Position numbers and translations under genes: made by a program. 64,000 nt of DNA from Candidatus Zixiibacteriota bacterium (GTDB taxonomy: Bacteria > Zixibacteria > MSB-5A5 > GN15 > FEB-12). Below are positions 1-8,563 of this stretch, one piece after another. Position 1 is the first letter of the stretch. The number at the start of each line of letters is the position of its first letter. Under the pieces are notes generated by a model that saw only the letters and a program-made list of their open reading frames with translations, was not told where the DNA came from and searched no databases. The DNA is taken from positions 107,979 to 171,978 of the forward strand of contig JACZXB010000002.1 in NCBI GenBank assembly GCA_022571845.1. Reading direction: 5' to 3'.

Positions 1-554
1 AAGAAGCTAAACGTTGCGGCGGCTTCTATGTAACCGAACGCTGGCTTGGCGGTATGCTGACCAACTTTGACACCATCAAGCAGTCGATAAAAAAGCTCAA
101 AAATATCGAGAAGATGAAAGAAACCGGCGAGATTGAACAGTTCACCAAGAAAGAGCGAATCAAGTTTGACAAACAGGCTGAGCGCCTTGAAAAAGTGCTG
201 GGCGGTATAAAAGATATGAATGTAAAGCCCGGACTGGTAATAGTTGTCGATGCCAGGCGCGAGCAAATTGCAGTATCAGAAGCCTCGAAACTTGGAATCC
301 CTATTATCGGAATTCTCGATACCAATGCTGATCCTGATTTGATTGATTTCCCCATTGCGGCTAACGATGACGCTATTAAATCAATCAAGATTTTAATCAG
401 AGAGCTGGTTGATGCCGCACTGGAAACCAGAACCGGCCTTACACAGGGCATGATTGAATCCGCTGTCGATGAAGAAAGAGAAACTCCTCAGACCGTTTAC
501 ATTTCTTCGGAAGAAGAGGCATCTGCCGATACCAAGAACGAAAAAAATAATTGA
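1..554 (+). CDS. rpsB: 30S ribosomal protein S2 (5' truncated by window edge)
   Basis: Frame 3 is open from the window start (EAKRCGGFYVTERWLGGMLTNFDT...); S2 motif WLGGMLTNF; followed by tsf-pyrH-frr. Confidence 0.95.
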   Translation, partial: EAKRCGGFYVTERWLGGMLTNFDTIKQSIKKLKNIEKMKETGEIEQFTKKERIKFDKQAERLEKVLGGIKDMNVKPGLVIVVDARREQIAVSEASKLGIPIIGILDTNADPDLIDFPIAANDDAIKSIKILIRELVDAALETRTGLTQGMIESAVDEERETPQTVYISSEEEASADTKNEKNN

Positions 555-597
555 AATAACACGAATAACTAAACGAGTAGTATACAGGAATCAGATA

Positions 598-1194
598 ATG
601 GATATAACTGCAAGCATGGTCAAAGAGTTACGCACTAAAACCGGAGCTGGCATGATGGACTGTAAAAAAGCGCTGTCTGAAGCAAACGGCGATGTGGAAA
701 AAGCCATAACAGTCTTGCGTGAGAAAGGAATTGCCAAAGCTGCCTCAAAAGAAGGGCGTCAGACTGCCGAAGGTGTCGTGGCCTCATACATTCATGCCGG
801 TGACAAACTTGGGGTTATGGTCGAAATCAACTGCGAAACAGACTTTGTAGCGCGCACTGATCAGTTCAAAGGATTTGCCCGGGACGTTGCCATGCATATT
901 GCTGCGACCAATCCGAGCTGTGTCTCGCGTGAAGAAATTGACCCGACTTTGCTGGAAAAAGAGCGCGAAATTTTTAAAAAGCAAGCGCTCAAAGAAGGTA
1001 AGCCTGAAAAAATTATTGAAAAGATAGTAAACGGCAAAATTGAAAAATATTACGCCGAAACAGTTCTTTTAGAGCAGGCTTTTGTGAAAGATAACGACAA
1101 AACAATAGAAGAACTTGTCAAAGAAACGATTGCTGCATTGGGGGAGAATATGAAAATCTGTAGATTTTCCCGCTTCCGCCTGGGTGAAGAATAA
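598..1194 (+). CDS. tsf: Elongation factor Ts (short form, 198 aa)
   Basis: MDITASMVKELRTKTGAGMMDCKKAL...; the 246-aa ORF call starts too early, inside rpsB. Confidence 0.95.
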   Translation: MDITASMVKELRTKTGAGMMDCKKALSEANGDVEKAITVLREKGIAKAASKEGRQTAEGVVASYIHAGDKLGVMVEINCETDFVARTDQFKGFARDVAMHIAATNPSCVSREEIDPTLLEKEREIFKKQALKEGKPEKIIEKIVNGKIEKYYAETVLLEQAFVKDNDKTIEELVKETIAALGENMKICRFSRFRLGEE

Positions 1195-1916
1195 TGTCTG
1201 AAGAGGATAGTCCTAAGTACAAAAGAATTCTTCTCAAACTTTCCGGCGAAGCTCTGATGGGCAGCGAATCGTTTGGGCTTGACCCTTTAGCTATTCAGCG
1301 CATCTGCGAACAAGTCCTTGAAATCAAAAACCTAAATCTGGAAATCGGCCTGGTTGTTGGCGGCGGAAATATCTGTCGCGGCCAGGAAATGGTCAAACGC
1401 GGCATGGACCGCGTCACCGCTGACAATATGGGCATGATGGCCACAGTCATCAATAGCCTGGCTCTGATGGACTGCTTAGAAAGCCTGGGTGTCTATACCA
1501 GAGTGATGTCGGCTGTAAAAATGGAAGCTTTCGCAGAACCATATATCAGAAGACGGGCTATCCGCCATATGGAAAAAGGACGTCTGGTAATTCTAGCTGC
1601 CGGTACGGGTAATCCTTATTTCAGCACCGATACTGCGGCCTCGCTGCGGGCGATGGAAATCGGCGCCGAAGTATTTATAAAAGCGACCAACGTAGACGGC
1701 GTCTATTCAGCCGACCCCAAGGAAGATAAAGAAGCAGAATTTTACCGCCAGCTGAATTATATGGATGTACTGGTCAAAGAGCTGAAAGTTATCGACTCAA
1801 CCGCTATTTCGCTTTTAAAAGAAAACCAAATTCCTATCCGTGTTATAGATCTAAACGTGTCCGGCAATCTCAAGCGGGTTGTCATGGGAGAAGAAGTAGG
1901 GACGCTGATTTCATAG
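1194..1916 (+). CDS. pyrH: UMP kinase
   Basis: KRILLKLSGEALMG, VVGGGNICRG; synteny. Confidence 0.97.
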   Translation: MSEEDSPKYKRILLKLSGEALMGSESFGLDPLAIQRICEQVLEIKNLNLEIGLVVGGGNICRGQEMVKRGMDRVTADNMGMMATVINSLALMDCLESLGVYTRVMSAVKMEAFAEPYIRRRAIRHMEKGRLVILAAGTGNPYFSTDTAASLRAMEIGAEVFIKATNVDGVYSADPKEDKEAEFYRQLNYMDVLVKELKVIDSTAISLLKENQIPIRVIDLNVSGNLKRVVMGEEVGTLIS

Positions 1917-1944
1917 AGAATCGGAGTAGATTCAGGAGGCAATA

Positions 1945-2502
1945 ATGCAGGAAGCCTATAGAAAAGAGATTGACCAAAAAATGGACAAGACCGTGGAGGT
2001 CGTGGCCAGCGAATTCCGGGCAGTCCGCACCGGCAAAGCCAGTTCGCATTTGCTGGATACTGTTAAAGTCGAGGCTTACGGAACTTCTATGCCCTTAAAT
2101 CAAGTAGCCACAGTCAACGCCCCGGAGCCGCGCTTGCTGGTTGTGCAGGCCTTCGACAAGGGAACGGTCGGTGACATTATCAAAGCAATCCAGTCGGCAG
2201 ATCTGGGACTAAATCCGATAGCCGATGGCGCCACTATCCGCGTTCCCATACCGGCCTTAAATGAAGAACGCCGCAAAGAAATGGCCAGGCAATGCAAGCA
2301 TCTGGCCGAAGAAGGCCGGGTGGCTATCCGAAATATCCGCCGCGAGGCCAACGAACACATCAAAAAACTGCAGAAAGATAAAGAAGTTTCCGAAGACCAA
2401 GAACATGATTTGCATGACGAGATTCAGAAACTTACCGACAACCACACCAAAAAGATCGACTCACTCCTTGCCGAAAAAGAAAAAGAGGTAATGGAGGTTT
2501 AG
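1945..2502 (+). CDS. frr: Ribosome recycling factor
   Basis: 185 aa, RAVRTGKASSHLLD, NPIADGATIRVPIPALNEERRKE; synteny. Confidence 0.97.
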   Translation: MQEAYRKEIDQKMDKTVEVVASEFRAVRTGKASSHLLDTVKVEAYGTSMPLNQVATVNAPEPRLLVVQAFDKGTVGDIIKAIQSADLGLNPIADGATIRVPIPALNEERRKEMARQCKHLAEEGRVAIRNIRREANEHIKKLQKDKEVSEDQEHDLHDEIQKLTDNHTKKIDSLLAEKEKEVMEV

Positions 2503-2581
2503 CCTAAGTTGTCGGATTGGCAATTCTCGTTATCTTTGTCTTTCCAGCCCGCCTCGGCGGGGAATCTATCTTTATTCAGGT

Positions 2582-2633
2582 GTCACCCTTCGACTCCCTC
2601 GAGTACGTGGGACCATGTCCGCTCAGGATCACG
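2582..2633. repeat. Repeat family R4 (GTCACCCTTCGACTCCCTCGAGTACGTGGGACC...GCTCAGG), copy a
   Basis: Inverted copy at 3326-3374; diverged copy at 18097-18148. Confidence 0.85.
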
Positions 2634-2639
2634 TTTTAT

Positions 2640-2668
2640 GGCAGAACCGCTAAAGGGTTCTGCCCTAC
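2640..2668 (-). repeat. REP element copy 1 (GTAG foot + GGCAGAACC/GGTTCTGCC hairpin)
   Basis: ggcagaaccgctaaagggttctgccctac; reverse strand reads GTAG-hairpin. Confidence 0.9.
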
Positions 2669-2740
2669 TTTTCTGGAATCCATCTTTTCTTTGCATGTAA
2701 CCATGGTTCAGCGCATTACGGCAAATCCACCACGGCCACA

Positions 2741-2776
2741 ATTGGGTTCGTTTTGTTATATTTAACATCTTTTTTT
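2741..2776. repeat. Repeat family R2 (GGGTTCGTTTTGTYATATTTAACATCTTTTTT), copy a
   Basis: Near-identical to 2966-3003 and 43648-43684. Confidence 0.85.
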
Positions 2777-2862
2777 AGAGCTGCCTCCTGTTTAGTGGAT
2801 CGACCGCACGCTTTCCGCCGAGGCGGACTCAGGACCATGACATAATCGGTGGGCGACCTTGG

Positions 2863-2953
2863 CTGTCATTGCGAGGAGCGAAGTGACGCGGCAATCTCAG
2901 TAATTTAAAGCGAGATTGCCACACCCTGATTTCATCAGGGCTCGCAATGACAG
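2863..2953. repeat. MITE-like element R3 with perfect 13-bp terminal inverted repeats
   Basis: CTGTCATTGCGAG ... CTCGCAATGACAG; second copy in inverse orientation at 63071-63162. Confidence 0.85.
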
Positions 2954-2965
2954 TACCTGAACACA

Positions 2966-3003
2966 AAATGGGTTCGTTTTGTCATATTTAACATCTTTTT
3001 TTT
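2966..3003. repeat. Repeat family R2, copy b
   Basis: aaaatgggttcgttttgtcatatttaacatctttttttt. Confidence 0.85.
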
Positions 3004-3112
3004 CAAATTCGGTGGCTGAAACAGCGGTATCCGGCTGAGGGGCAGGGCATTACGGCAAATACACGCCAACGGTACAAATGCCCCGCTAGACTAAAGCCTC
3101 GCGGGATTAAAA

Positions 3113-3139
3113 GGTTCGTTTTGTCATATTTTACTTTTC
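3113..3139. repeat. Repeat family R2, copy c (diverged)
   Basis: ggttcgttttgtcatattttacttttc. Confidence 0.65.
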
Positions 3140-3325
3140 GGTTATTAGGATTTGTAGTGATTTTGTAATCAGCAGACACAGAAAAAGATGAGACAAGAAC
3201 TTGTATGCGATGTTCGGGATTGAATTGTTTTTTAGTCATGGTATTCAAGGGCTGATGTTTTATATAGTGGTGGGGCGGAGTATTTTGCTGAGATTTGCAA
3301 GTTAATTTGCGGAGGATGTTACAAA

Positions 3326-3374
3326 GTCACCCTGAGCGGACATGGTCCCACGTACTCGAGGGAGTCGAAGGGTC
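3326..3374. repeat. Repeat family R4, copy b (inverted relative to copy a)
   Basis: gtcaccctgagcggacatggtcccacgtactcgagggagtcgaagggtca is the near-perfect reverse complement of 2582-2633. Confidence 0.85.
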
Positions 3375-3390
3375 ATTACAAAACACGGGA

Positions 3391-3419
3391 ACCCACCTAA
3401 AAGGTGGGCCACCCCGGCC
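3391..3419. repeat. Short palindromic repeat CCCACCTAAAAGGTGGGCCACCCCGGCC, first copy
   Basis: Second copy at 3510-3538 (one mismatch); internal CCCACCT/AGGTGGG stem. Confidence 0.7.
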
Positions 3420-3425
3420 AATGCT

Positions 3426-3461
3426 GGGGCAGATGAGGACACGCCTTTGGCGGCCGCCCAC
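3426..3461. repeat. Repeat family R5 (GGGGCAGATGAGGACACGCC...GGCGGCCGCCCA)
   Basis: Copies at 63251-63286 and, inverted and partial, at 11502-11530. Confidence 0.75.
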
Positions 3462-3470
3462 AGAAAGAAT

Positions 3471-3499
3471 GGCAGAACCGCTAAAGGGTTCTGCCCTAC
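3471..3499 (-). repeat. REP element copy 2
   Basis: ggcagaaccgctaaagggttctgccctac. Confidence 0.9.
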
Positions 3500-3534
3500 G
3501 ATATCTGGAACCTACCTAAAAGGTGGGCCACCCC

Positions 3535-3558
3535 GGCCGCTAAAGGGTTCTGCCCTAC
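3535..3558 (-). repeat. REP half-copy 3 (GTAG-proximal arm and loop only)
   Basis: gctaaagggttctgccctacgatatctgga duplicates 3480-3509. Confidence 0.75.
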
Positions 3559-3653
3559 GATATCTGGAGAATAGTTGGATTAGGCTCTTGGTATGTGAGG
3601 ATCCCACCCTTCGGCAAGCTCAGGACTAGGCCGCAAGCAGTGGGCGACCAGCC

Positions 3654-4133
3654 CTAATCTTCCCCGTCCAGTTTTGCACTAATGGAGTCAGTATATAGTT
3701 CAATTGAATCTGACACCTTTTTTAATTGTAAATAGAAGAGTAAAGTGCTAATTAAACCAATTCCCAAACACAAGATCGCGAATGCATAGCTTTTTACAAT
3801 TAACAAGTAAATTCCAAGAGCTATTCCCAAAAACATAAACATATTTGCAATCAGACCCTTGAGAAAAAAACCCTTAATCACGCTTCGAATTTCTGGATTG
3901 GATTTTATTATTAAGAATAAATGATCAAGAGATTTAATTTCCCCTCTCATCAACGGAATTGATGCAAGTACTACGACTATTGATGTCAAAAATGCCGGGA
4001 CAACTGCTAATAAACTAAAATATAAGTTCCAGCACATTGCTTTTGTGTAGAATATGAACGCTCCACAAAAGCCGAAGATTATAAGTAGAATTCTCCAAGT
4101 AATTGAAAAGTAGATTGATTTCTTCTGCTTCAT
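3654..4133 (-). CDS. Hypothetical multi-pass membrane protein
   Basis: 159-aa ORF with several hydrophobic segments. Confidence 0.6.
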   Translation of the reverse strand: MKQKKSIYFSITWRILLIIFGFCGAFIFYTKAMCWNLYFSLLAVVPAFLTSIVVVLASIPLMRGEIKSLDHLFLIIKSNPEIRSVIKGFFLKGLIANMFMFLGIALGIYLLIVKSYAFAILCLGIGLISTLLFYLQLKKVSDSIELYTDSISAKLDGED

Positions 4134-4206
4134 ATGTTCTCCATTAAGATTTACTCAAAACAGTTGAATCAATACTATAATTACGATTGCAATTTACGAG
4201 GATTCT

Positions 4207-4647
4207 TCATCCCGGATAGTCGCCGCTGATATAATTCATCAGGTAGCGGTTTTCGACTTCGATTGAATCAATATGTGATTTAACAACATCACCCACAGAG
4301 ACTAGGCCGACCAGCTGGTCATTCTCGACGATGGGAATATGCCGGATATGATTTTTGGTCATGACACTGCCGATATAGCCGAGGTCATCGTCAGGAACGC
4401 CAATTATTAAATGAGTAGTCATCAGGTCGCTGACCGAAAGATTTTTGAAAGCGTTATTGTCAACCGATATAGAGCGGAAAATATCGCGGTCGCTGACAAT
4501 TCCTTTGAGTTTACCGTTTTCGTCCAAAACAGGCAGGGAGCTGATGCGGTTGGTGACGAGCAGCTGCATTGCCTCAAGTATGGACATCGACGGTGTGCCG
4601 GTGATAACCTCCCGGTTTCTGTTTTTGAGGAAATCCTTTACTAACAT
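4207..4647 (-). CDS. CBS-domain pair protein
   Basis: Two CBS motifs (ISSLPVLDENGKLKGIVSDRDIFR; IRHIPIVENDQLVGLVSVGDVVK). Confidence 0.9.
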   Translation of the reverse strand: MLVKDFLKNRNREVITGTPSMSILEAMQLLVTNRISSLPVLDENGKLKGIVSDRDIFRSISVDNNAFKNLSVSDLMTTHLIIGVPDDDLGYIGSVMTKNHIRHIPIVENDQLVGLVSVGDVVKSHIDSIEVENRYLMNYISGDYPG

Positions 4648-4786
4648 AGCCAGCCCTCCTATGGTTGGCAGGCAGGGTTTATTGGAAAGAGAGAGGTATC
4701 ACAAAAGACGCTGTCAGTTTAGACTGTAAAATAAACCCCTATTGTGAATATGAATTATCTGTTTTAGTATGTATAATTATTGAATA

Positions 4787-5449
4787 ATGACCAAACGATT
4801 TCTTCAGATACCGGCTGCCCTGATACTGGCTGCGATTCTTTTTATTTCAGTCCCAGCGCAGGAGCCAACTGACCCGGTACTCGGTTTCTATGTCACCCAG
4901 GCCAATAAAGCGTTGGAAAAGTCAGAGTTGCGCTCAGAAGAGATGCGCTATACTTTTTTAGCTTCCAGCCACTACAAACAGATAGGCAGAGGTGGTATTG
5001 TCGAAAGGCTGGATACGGCGATTACCAGATACTTCATGAGCGGCAGCCGGATTGACTCGACTCAGGTGGTGGTCGAGCCGACCTCAGAAATGCCCGCTCC
5101 AACTTTTGCGTTCCCGAACATCTTTGCAGAATCCTATATTTATAATTTTTTCCCCAACGATATTGGTGAGGAAGACATTGCCATTGGTTTTGACACCCCC
5201 GGCAGCGAAGACGGCTTGCCGGCAGGTCTGGCTGTGATAGACAGGGCAGAGTATAAGCTGAAACGGCTGCATCTTTATTATCAAAACCCTGACGGTTTCA
5301 AACGCTTAACACGCTCATACCTGTTAAAAGAGCAAAACGGCTTTATCTTTGCTGATTCGATCTGGGAGCTTAATGCTAAACACGGGGTTTTCTCGACCGA
5401 ATACTACCGGCTGGATACAGATATCAGGCAGCTGCAGCTAATTAGATAA
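4787..5449 (+). CDS. Secreted hypothetical protein
   Basis: N-terminal signal peptide; 220 aa; no family recognised. Confidence 0.6.
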   Translation: MTKRFLQIPAALILAAILFISVPAQEPTDPVLGFYVTQANKALEKSELRSEEMRYTFLASSHYKQIGRGGIVERLDTAITRYFMSGSRIDSTQVVVEPTSEMPAPTFAFPNIFAESYIYNFFPNDIGEEDIAIGFDTPGSEDGLPAGLAVIDRAEYKLKRLHLYYQNPDGFKRLTRSYLLKEQNGFIFADSIWELNAKHGVFSTEYYRLDTDIRQLQLIR

Positions 5450-5525
5450 AAAAGGGATTAGCAGGTTGTAGCGGCCTTTTCTGGTTGACTAAGAGAGGAA
5501 ATTGCATTCTAATTGCAGTTAAATT

Positions 5526-6290
5526 ATGAAGAAAATTGAAGAAAATCTTAAAGCCCGGATTTTAGAAACCCCTGAGCGGATGCCTGTCCATGTAGCCATC
5601 ATAATGGACGGCAACGGCCGCTGGGCAGCCCAGCGCAATCGCCCCAGAACTTTCGGGCATAAAGCCGGAGTTGAGGCTGTTAAGAAAGTTGTCAGGTCGG
5701 CAGGTGAGATTGGCGTCAAGTATTTGACGCTTTACACATTTTCAAGCGAAAACTGGAGCCGGCCGGCTACCGAGGTCGCCGCGCTAATGCAGCTGCTGAC
5801 GCGGACTACTAAGAATGCTATAAATGAATTAATCGAAAATGATGTCAAGCTTATCACAATCGGCCGTATCAATGGTCTGCCGCAAAAGAAGCGGGAAGTT
5901 ATTCTGGAAGCGATAGAACGCACCCGCGACAACAAAGGCATGGTTCTAATTCTGGCTCTTAACTACGGCGGACGGTCCGAGATTCTCGATGCTGTCAAAG
6001 CGATAGCCAATTCGTCGCGGGCGGGGATGCTTAACACCAAAGATATTACCGAAGAGCTTTTCTCCAGATTTCTTTATACGGTAGACCTGCCCGACCCTGA
6101 TATGCTGATCAGAACCTCGGGCGTAAAAAGAATTTCAAACTTTCTGTTGTGGCAAACAAGCTACACCGAGCTGTTTATTACCGACGAACTCTGGCCCGAT
6201 TTCGGCCGCAAAGAATTGTTCGAAGCCATACTCGACTACCAAAAACGCGAACGTCGATTCGGAAAACTAACTGCCCGCAATAGCGCATGA
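5526..6290 (+). CDS. uppS: Isoprenyl transferase (undecaprenyl diphosphate synthase)
   Basis: VAIIMDGNGRWA, LYTFSSENW, RTSGVKRISNFLLWQ. Confidence 0.95.
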   Translation: MKKIEENLKARILETPERMPVHVAIIMDGNGRWAAQRNRPRTFGHKAGVEAVKKVVRSAGEIGVKYLTLYTFSSENWSRPATEVAALMQLLTRTTKNAINELIENDVKLITIGRINGLPQKKREVILEAIERTRDNKGMVLILALNYGGRSEILDAVKAIANSSRAGMLNTKDITEELFSRFLYTVDLPDPDMLIRTSGVKRISNFLLWQTSYTELFITDELWPDFGRKELFEAILDYQKRERRFGKLTARNSA

Positions 6291-7126
6291 GCAAAAATAT
6301 GCTGACCAGAATACTGGTGGCGGCTGTGGCTATACCGGCAATCTTATGGATTGTTTACCAGGGCGGAAAGTGGTTTTTGGGCATGATATTTATTTTTGCT
6401 TCTGTAGCTTTCGGCGAATTTCTATGCCAGGAAAAAATTAAACCGAGTAACGTTATCTATTGGCTGGCGCTCATAACTTTTGCCTTCATTTTCCTTACGC
6501 TTACTGGAAACATAACCGGTGATGACTTAACAAAGAACGCTTCATGGGTAATAGTCGAAATAATCGGCTTCTTTTTAGTATCGGGCATGCTGCTCAGCAT
6601 GGGCAAAGAGTCACCGTCCGAATTGTTCGCCCGGCACAGCCGGCTGGTCTGGGGGCTGCTTTATATCAGTCTGCTTTATCCGACTGTCTATCTGGTTGGT
6701 AAGGGAGTAGGGCAGTTTCATGGCGGTGACAGCTTGTTGTTTTTATTCGGAATTCTATGGGTAGGGGATACTGCCGCGATGCAAGCGGGGAGAATTTTTG
6801 GCAAGACAAAACTGGCGCCGTCAGTCTCACCGAACAAGACTGTCGAAGGATTCTTCGGTGGTTTGGTCGGCGCCGCTGTTATTGCGGCAATATTGTATTA
6901 TTGGAAATTTTCGTTCATGAACGTCTCTGATATGTTTGTTATCGCTATTGGCTGCTCGATTTTCGGGCAGCTGGGGGATTTGGTGGAATCAATGTGGAAA
7001 CGTTCTTTGGGAATCAAAGATTCATCGGGGATTATTCCCGGTCACGGGGGAGTGCTGGACCGTTTTGATTCGCTTTTGTTTGCGGCGCCGTTTATGTACG
7101 CTTATCTGACTTTAATTTCGAGATGA
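6287..7126 (+). CDS. cdsA: Phosphatidate cytidylyltransferase
   Basis: SPNKTVEGFFGG, DSSGIIPGHGGVLDRFDSLLFAAP. Confidence 0.95.
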   Translation: MSKNMLTRILVAAVAIPAILWIVYQGGKWFLGMIFIFASVAFGEFLCQEKIKPSNVIYWLALITFAFIFLTLTGNITGDDLTKNASWVIVEIIGFFLVSGMLLSMGKESPSELFARHSRLVWGLLYISLLYPTVYLVGKGVGQFHGGDSLLFLFGILWVGDTAAMQAGRIFGKTKLAPSVSPNKTVEGFFGGLVGAAVIAAILYYWKFSFMNVSDMFVIAIGCSIFGQLGDLVESMWKRSLGIKDSSGIIPGHGGVLDRFDSLLFAAPFMYAYLTLISR

Positions 7127-8034
7127 AACTGTTAGATTATATATTCGCTGCCCGGCCGATGCTGCTTTTGCCGGTCTGGTCAATTTTCTTAGTGGCACTG
7201 CACTACCATCATAAGCTGGCGGAAAAAACGTTTAGCTGGCCTGATCTTTTAATTTTATCATGTCTGACTATTTTAACTGCCGGCGCCTATTACATAAACC
7301 AGGTTTTTGATTTTGAATCAGATAAGTTAAACAGCAAGCTCGGCTTTCTTCAGAAAGGGCTGGTCAGCGCTGGAATGCTGATGGCAATGTATATGATTTT
7401 TTCGGTACTGGCTATATCAGCTGCTGTTTTTATTTCAACGGCTTTGTTCATTATCTTTTTGCAACTGCTCCTGCTTTCATTTGTATATTCAGCGCCCCCA
7501 TTTAGACTGAAGGACAGACCAATCTCCGGACTTTTTGCTAACGCCTATTCGTTTGGCTTTTTGATACCAGTCTCGGTCATGCCTTTTATCACTTTGCACA
7601 ATGCCGGACTGTTAGGCTGGGATAATCCGCTTTACTTTTTCCTGTCTGTAATGGGAGTGCATATCCTGACAACTATTCCTGACATAAAAGGTGACAAAGC
7701 AGCAGGCAAAAAAACAATTGGTCTGATTCTTCCGCTGAGGGCAGCTCTGCTGGCTGCTTTAATTTCATTCGGAGGGGCGGCCTTGGTGGCACATTATTCC
7801 AATTTCCCGCCGCTTATGATAATTGCCATAATTTCAGCAACCCTGGCTTTGACAGCGCTCTTAACCTCGAATCTTCAGATAATACTGGCAGCGGCAAAAA
7901 TCCCTATTCTGCTGCTGACACTACTGGCCGGATATTTCTACCCGATTTACTTTTTGTTTGTTGTTGCCTTGCTCTTTTTAACCCGGGCATATTATAAAAG
8001 AAGATTTAATATAGTATATCCCGGGTTGACCTGA
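7123..8034 (+). CDS. UbiA-family prenyltransferase
   Basis: NQVFDFESDKLN and DIKGDKAAGKKTIG motifs; polytopic. Confidence 0.85.
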   Translation: MKLLDYIFAARPMLLLPVWSIFLVALHYHHKLAEKTFSWPDLLILSCLTILTAGAYYINQVFDFESDKLNSKLGFLQKGLVSAGMLMAMYMIFSVLAISAAVFISTALFIIFLQLLLLSFVYSAPPFRLKDRPISGLFANAYSFGFLIPVSVMPFITLHNAGLLGWDNPLYFFLSVMGVHILTTIPDIKGDKAAGKKTIGLILPLRAALLAALISFGGAALVAHYSNFPPLMIIAIISATLALTALLTSNLQIILAAAKIPILLLTLLAGYFYPIYFLFVVALLFLTRAYYKRRFNIVYPGLT

Positions 8035-8534
8035 TGCGACTAAGTAAAGCAATTCTAATATTTATGATTCTTGTGGTTGGCTGTTCGCCTTATCCTCGTT
8101 ATCGGACAGACGGCGCCACCCAGCCGCACCGGCCGGCGGTGAAATCCAGCACGCAATCGATAAATCCAAAAATAAAATTCGGGCAAATCCTGCAGTCATA
8201 TCTCGGCCGTCCGTATCGCGGCCGCTCCAAGACAGACCCCGGGCTGGACTGCTCGCTTTTCACCAGTGAAGTTTACAAGAAATATAACCAGACCCGGCTG
8301 CCCCGTACTGTTGCCGACCAGTTCAAAACCGGCCAGCCGGTAGGTAGAAACAAACTCAGATTCGGCGACTTGGTGTTTTTCAAAACCGACCGCAAAAATG
8401 TGTCCCATGTCGGTATCTATATGGACTACGATGAATTTATGCACGCTTCGTCTTCAAACGGCATCATAATCACCAGCATGAAGAATAAATACTGGTTAAA
8501 AAGGTATATTGGCGCCCGTAGAGTTGTTGAATAG
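8034..8534 (+). CDS. NlpC/P60 family lipoprotein/cell-wall hydrolase
   Basis: Lipobox-like VGC; LDCSLFTSEVY, RFGDLVFFKT, VSHVGIYMD. Confidence 0.9.
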   Translation: MRLSKAILIFMILVVGCSPYPRYRTDGATQPHRPAVKSSTQSINPKIKFGQILQSYLGRPYRGRSKTDPGLDCSLFTSEVYKKYNQTRLPRTVADQFKTGQPVGRNKLRFGDLVFFKTDRKNVSHVGIYMDYDEFMHASSSNGIIITSMKNKYWLKRYIGARRVVE

Positions 8535-8563
8535 TTAAGCTTTTTTTTGTTACTTTAGGTCTG

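Noticed and set aside
454-597. 5' extension of tsf in the ORF track
   Set aside because: Overlaps the rpsB 3' end out of frame; the conserved EF-Ts N-terminus begins at 598.
598-1194. Short EF-Ts considered as a truncation
   Set aside because: Short (~200 aa) EF-Ts forms are known in several phyla; the ORF is intact and in a normal operon.
2509-3629. ORFs 2509-2700, 2517-2765, 2583-2768(-), 3003-3248(-), 3295-3519, 3342-3629
   Set aside because: They translate the repeat families themselves (e.g. AEPLKGSAL from the REP hairpin, MLNITKRTQ from R2), overlap in several frames and lack protein-like composition.
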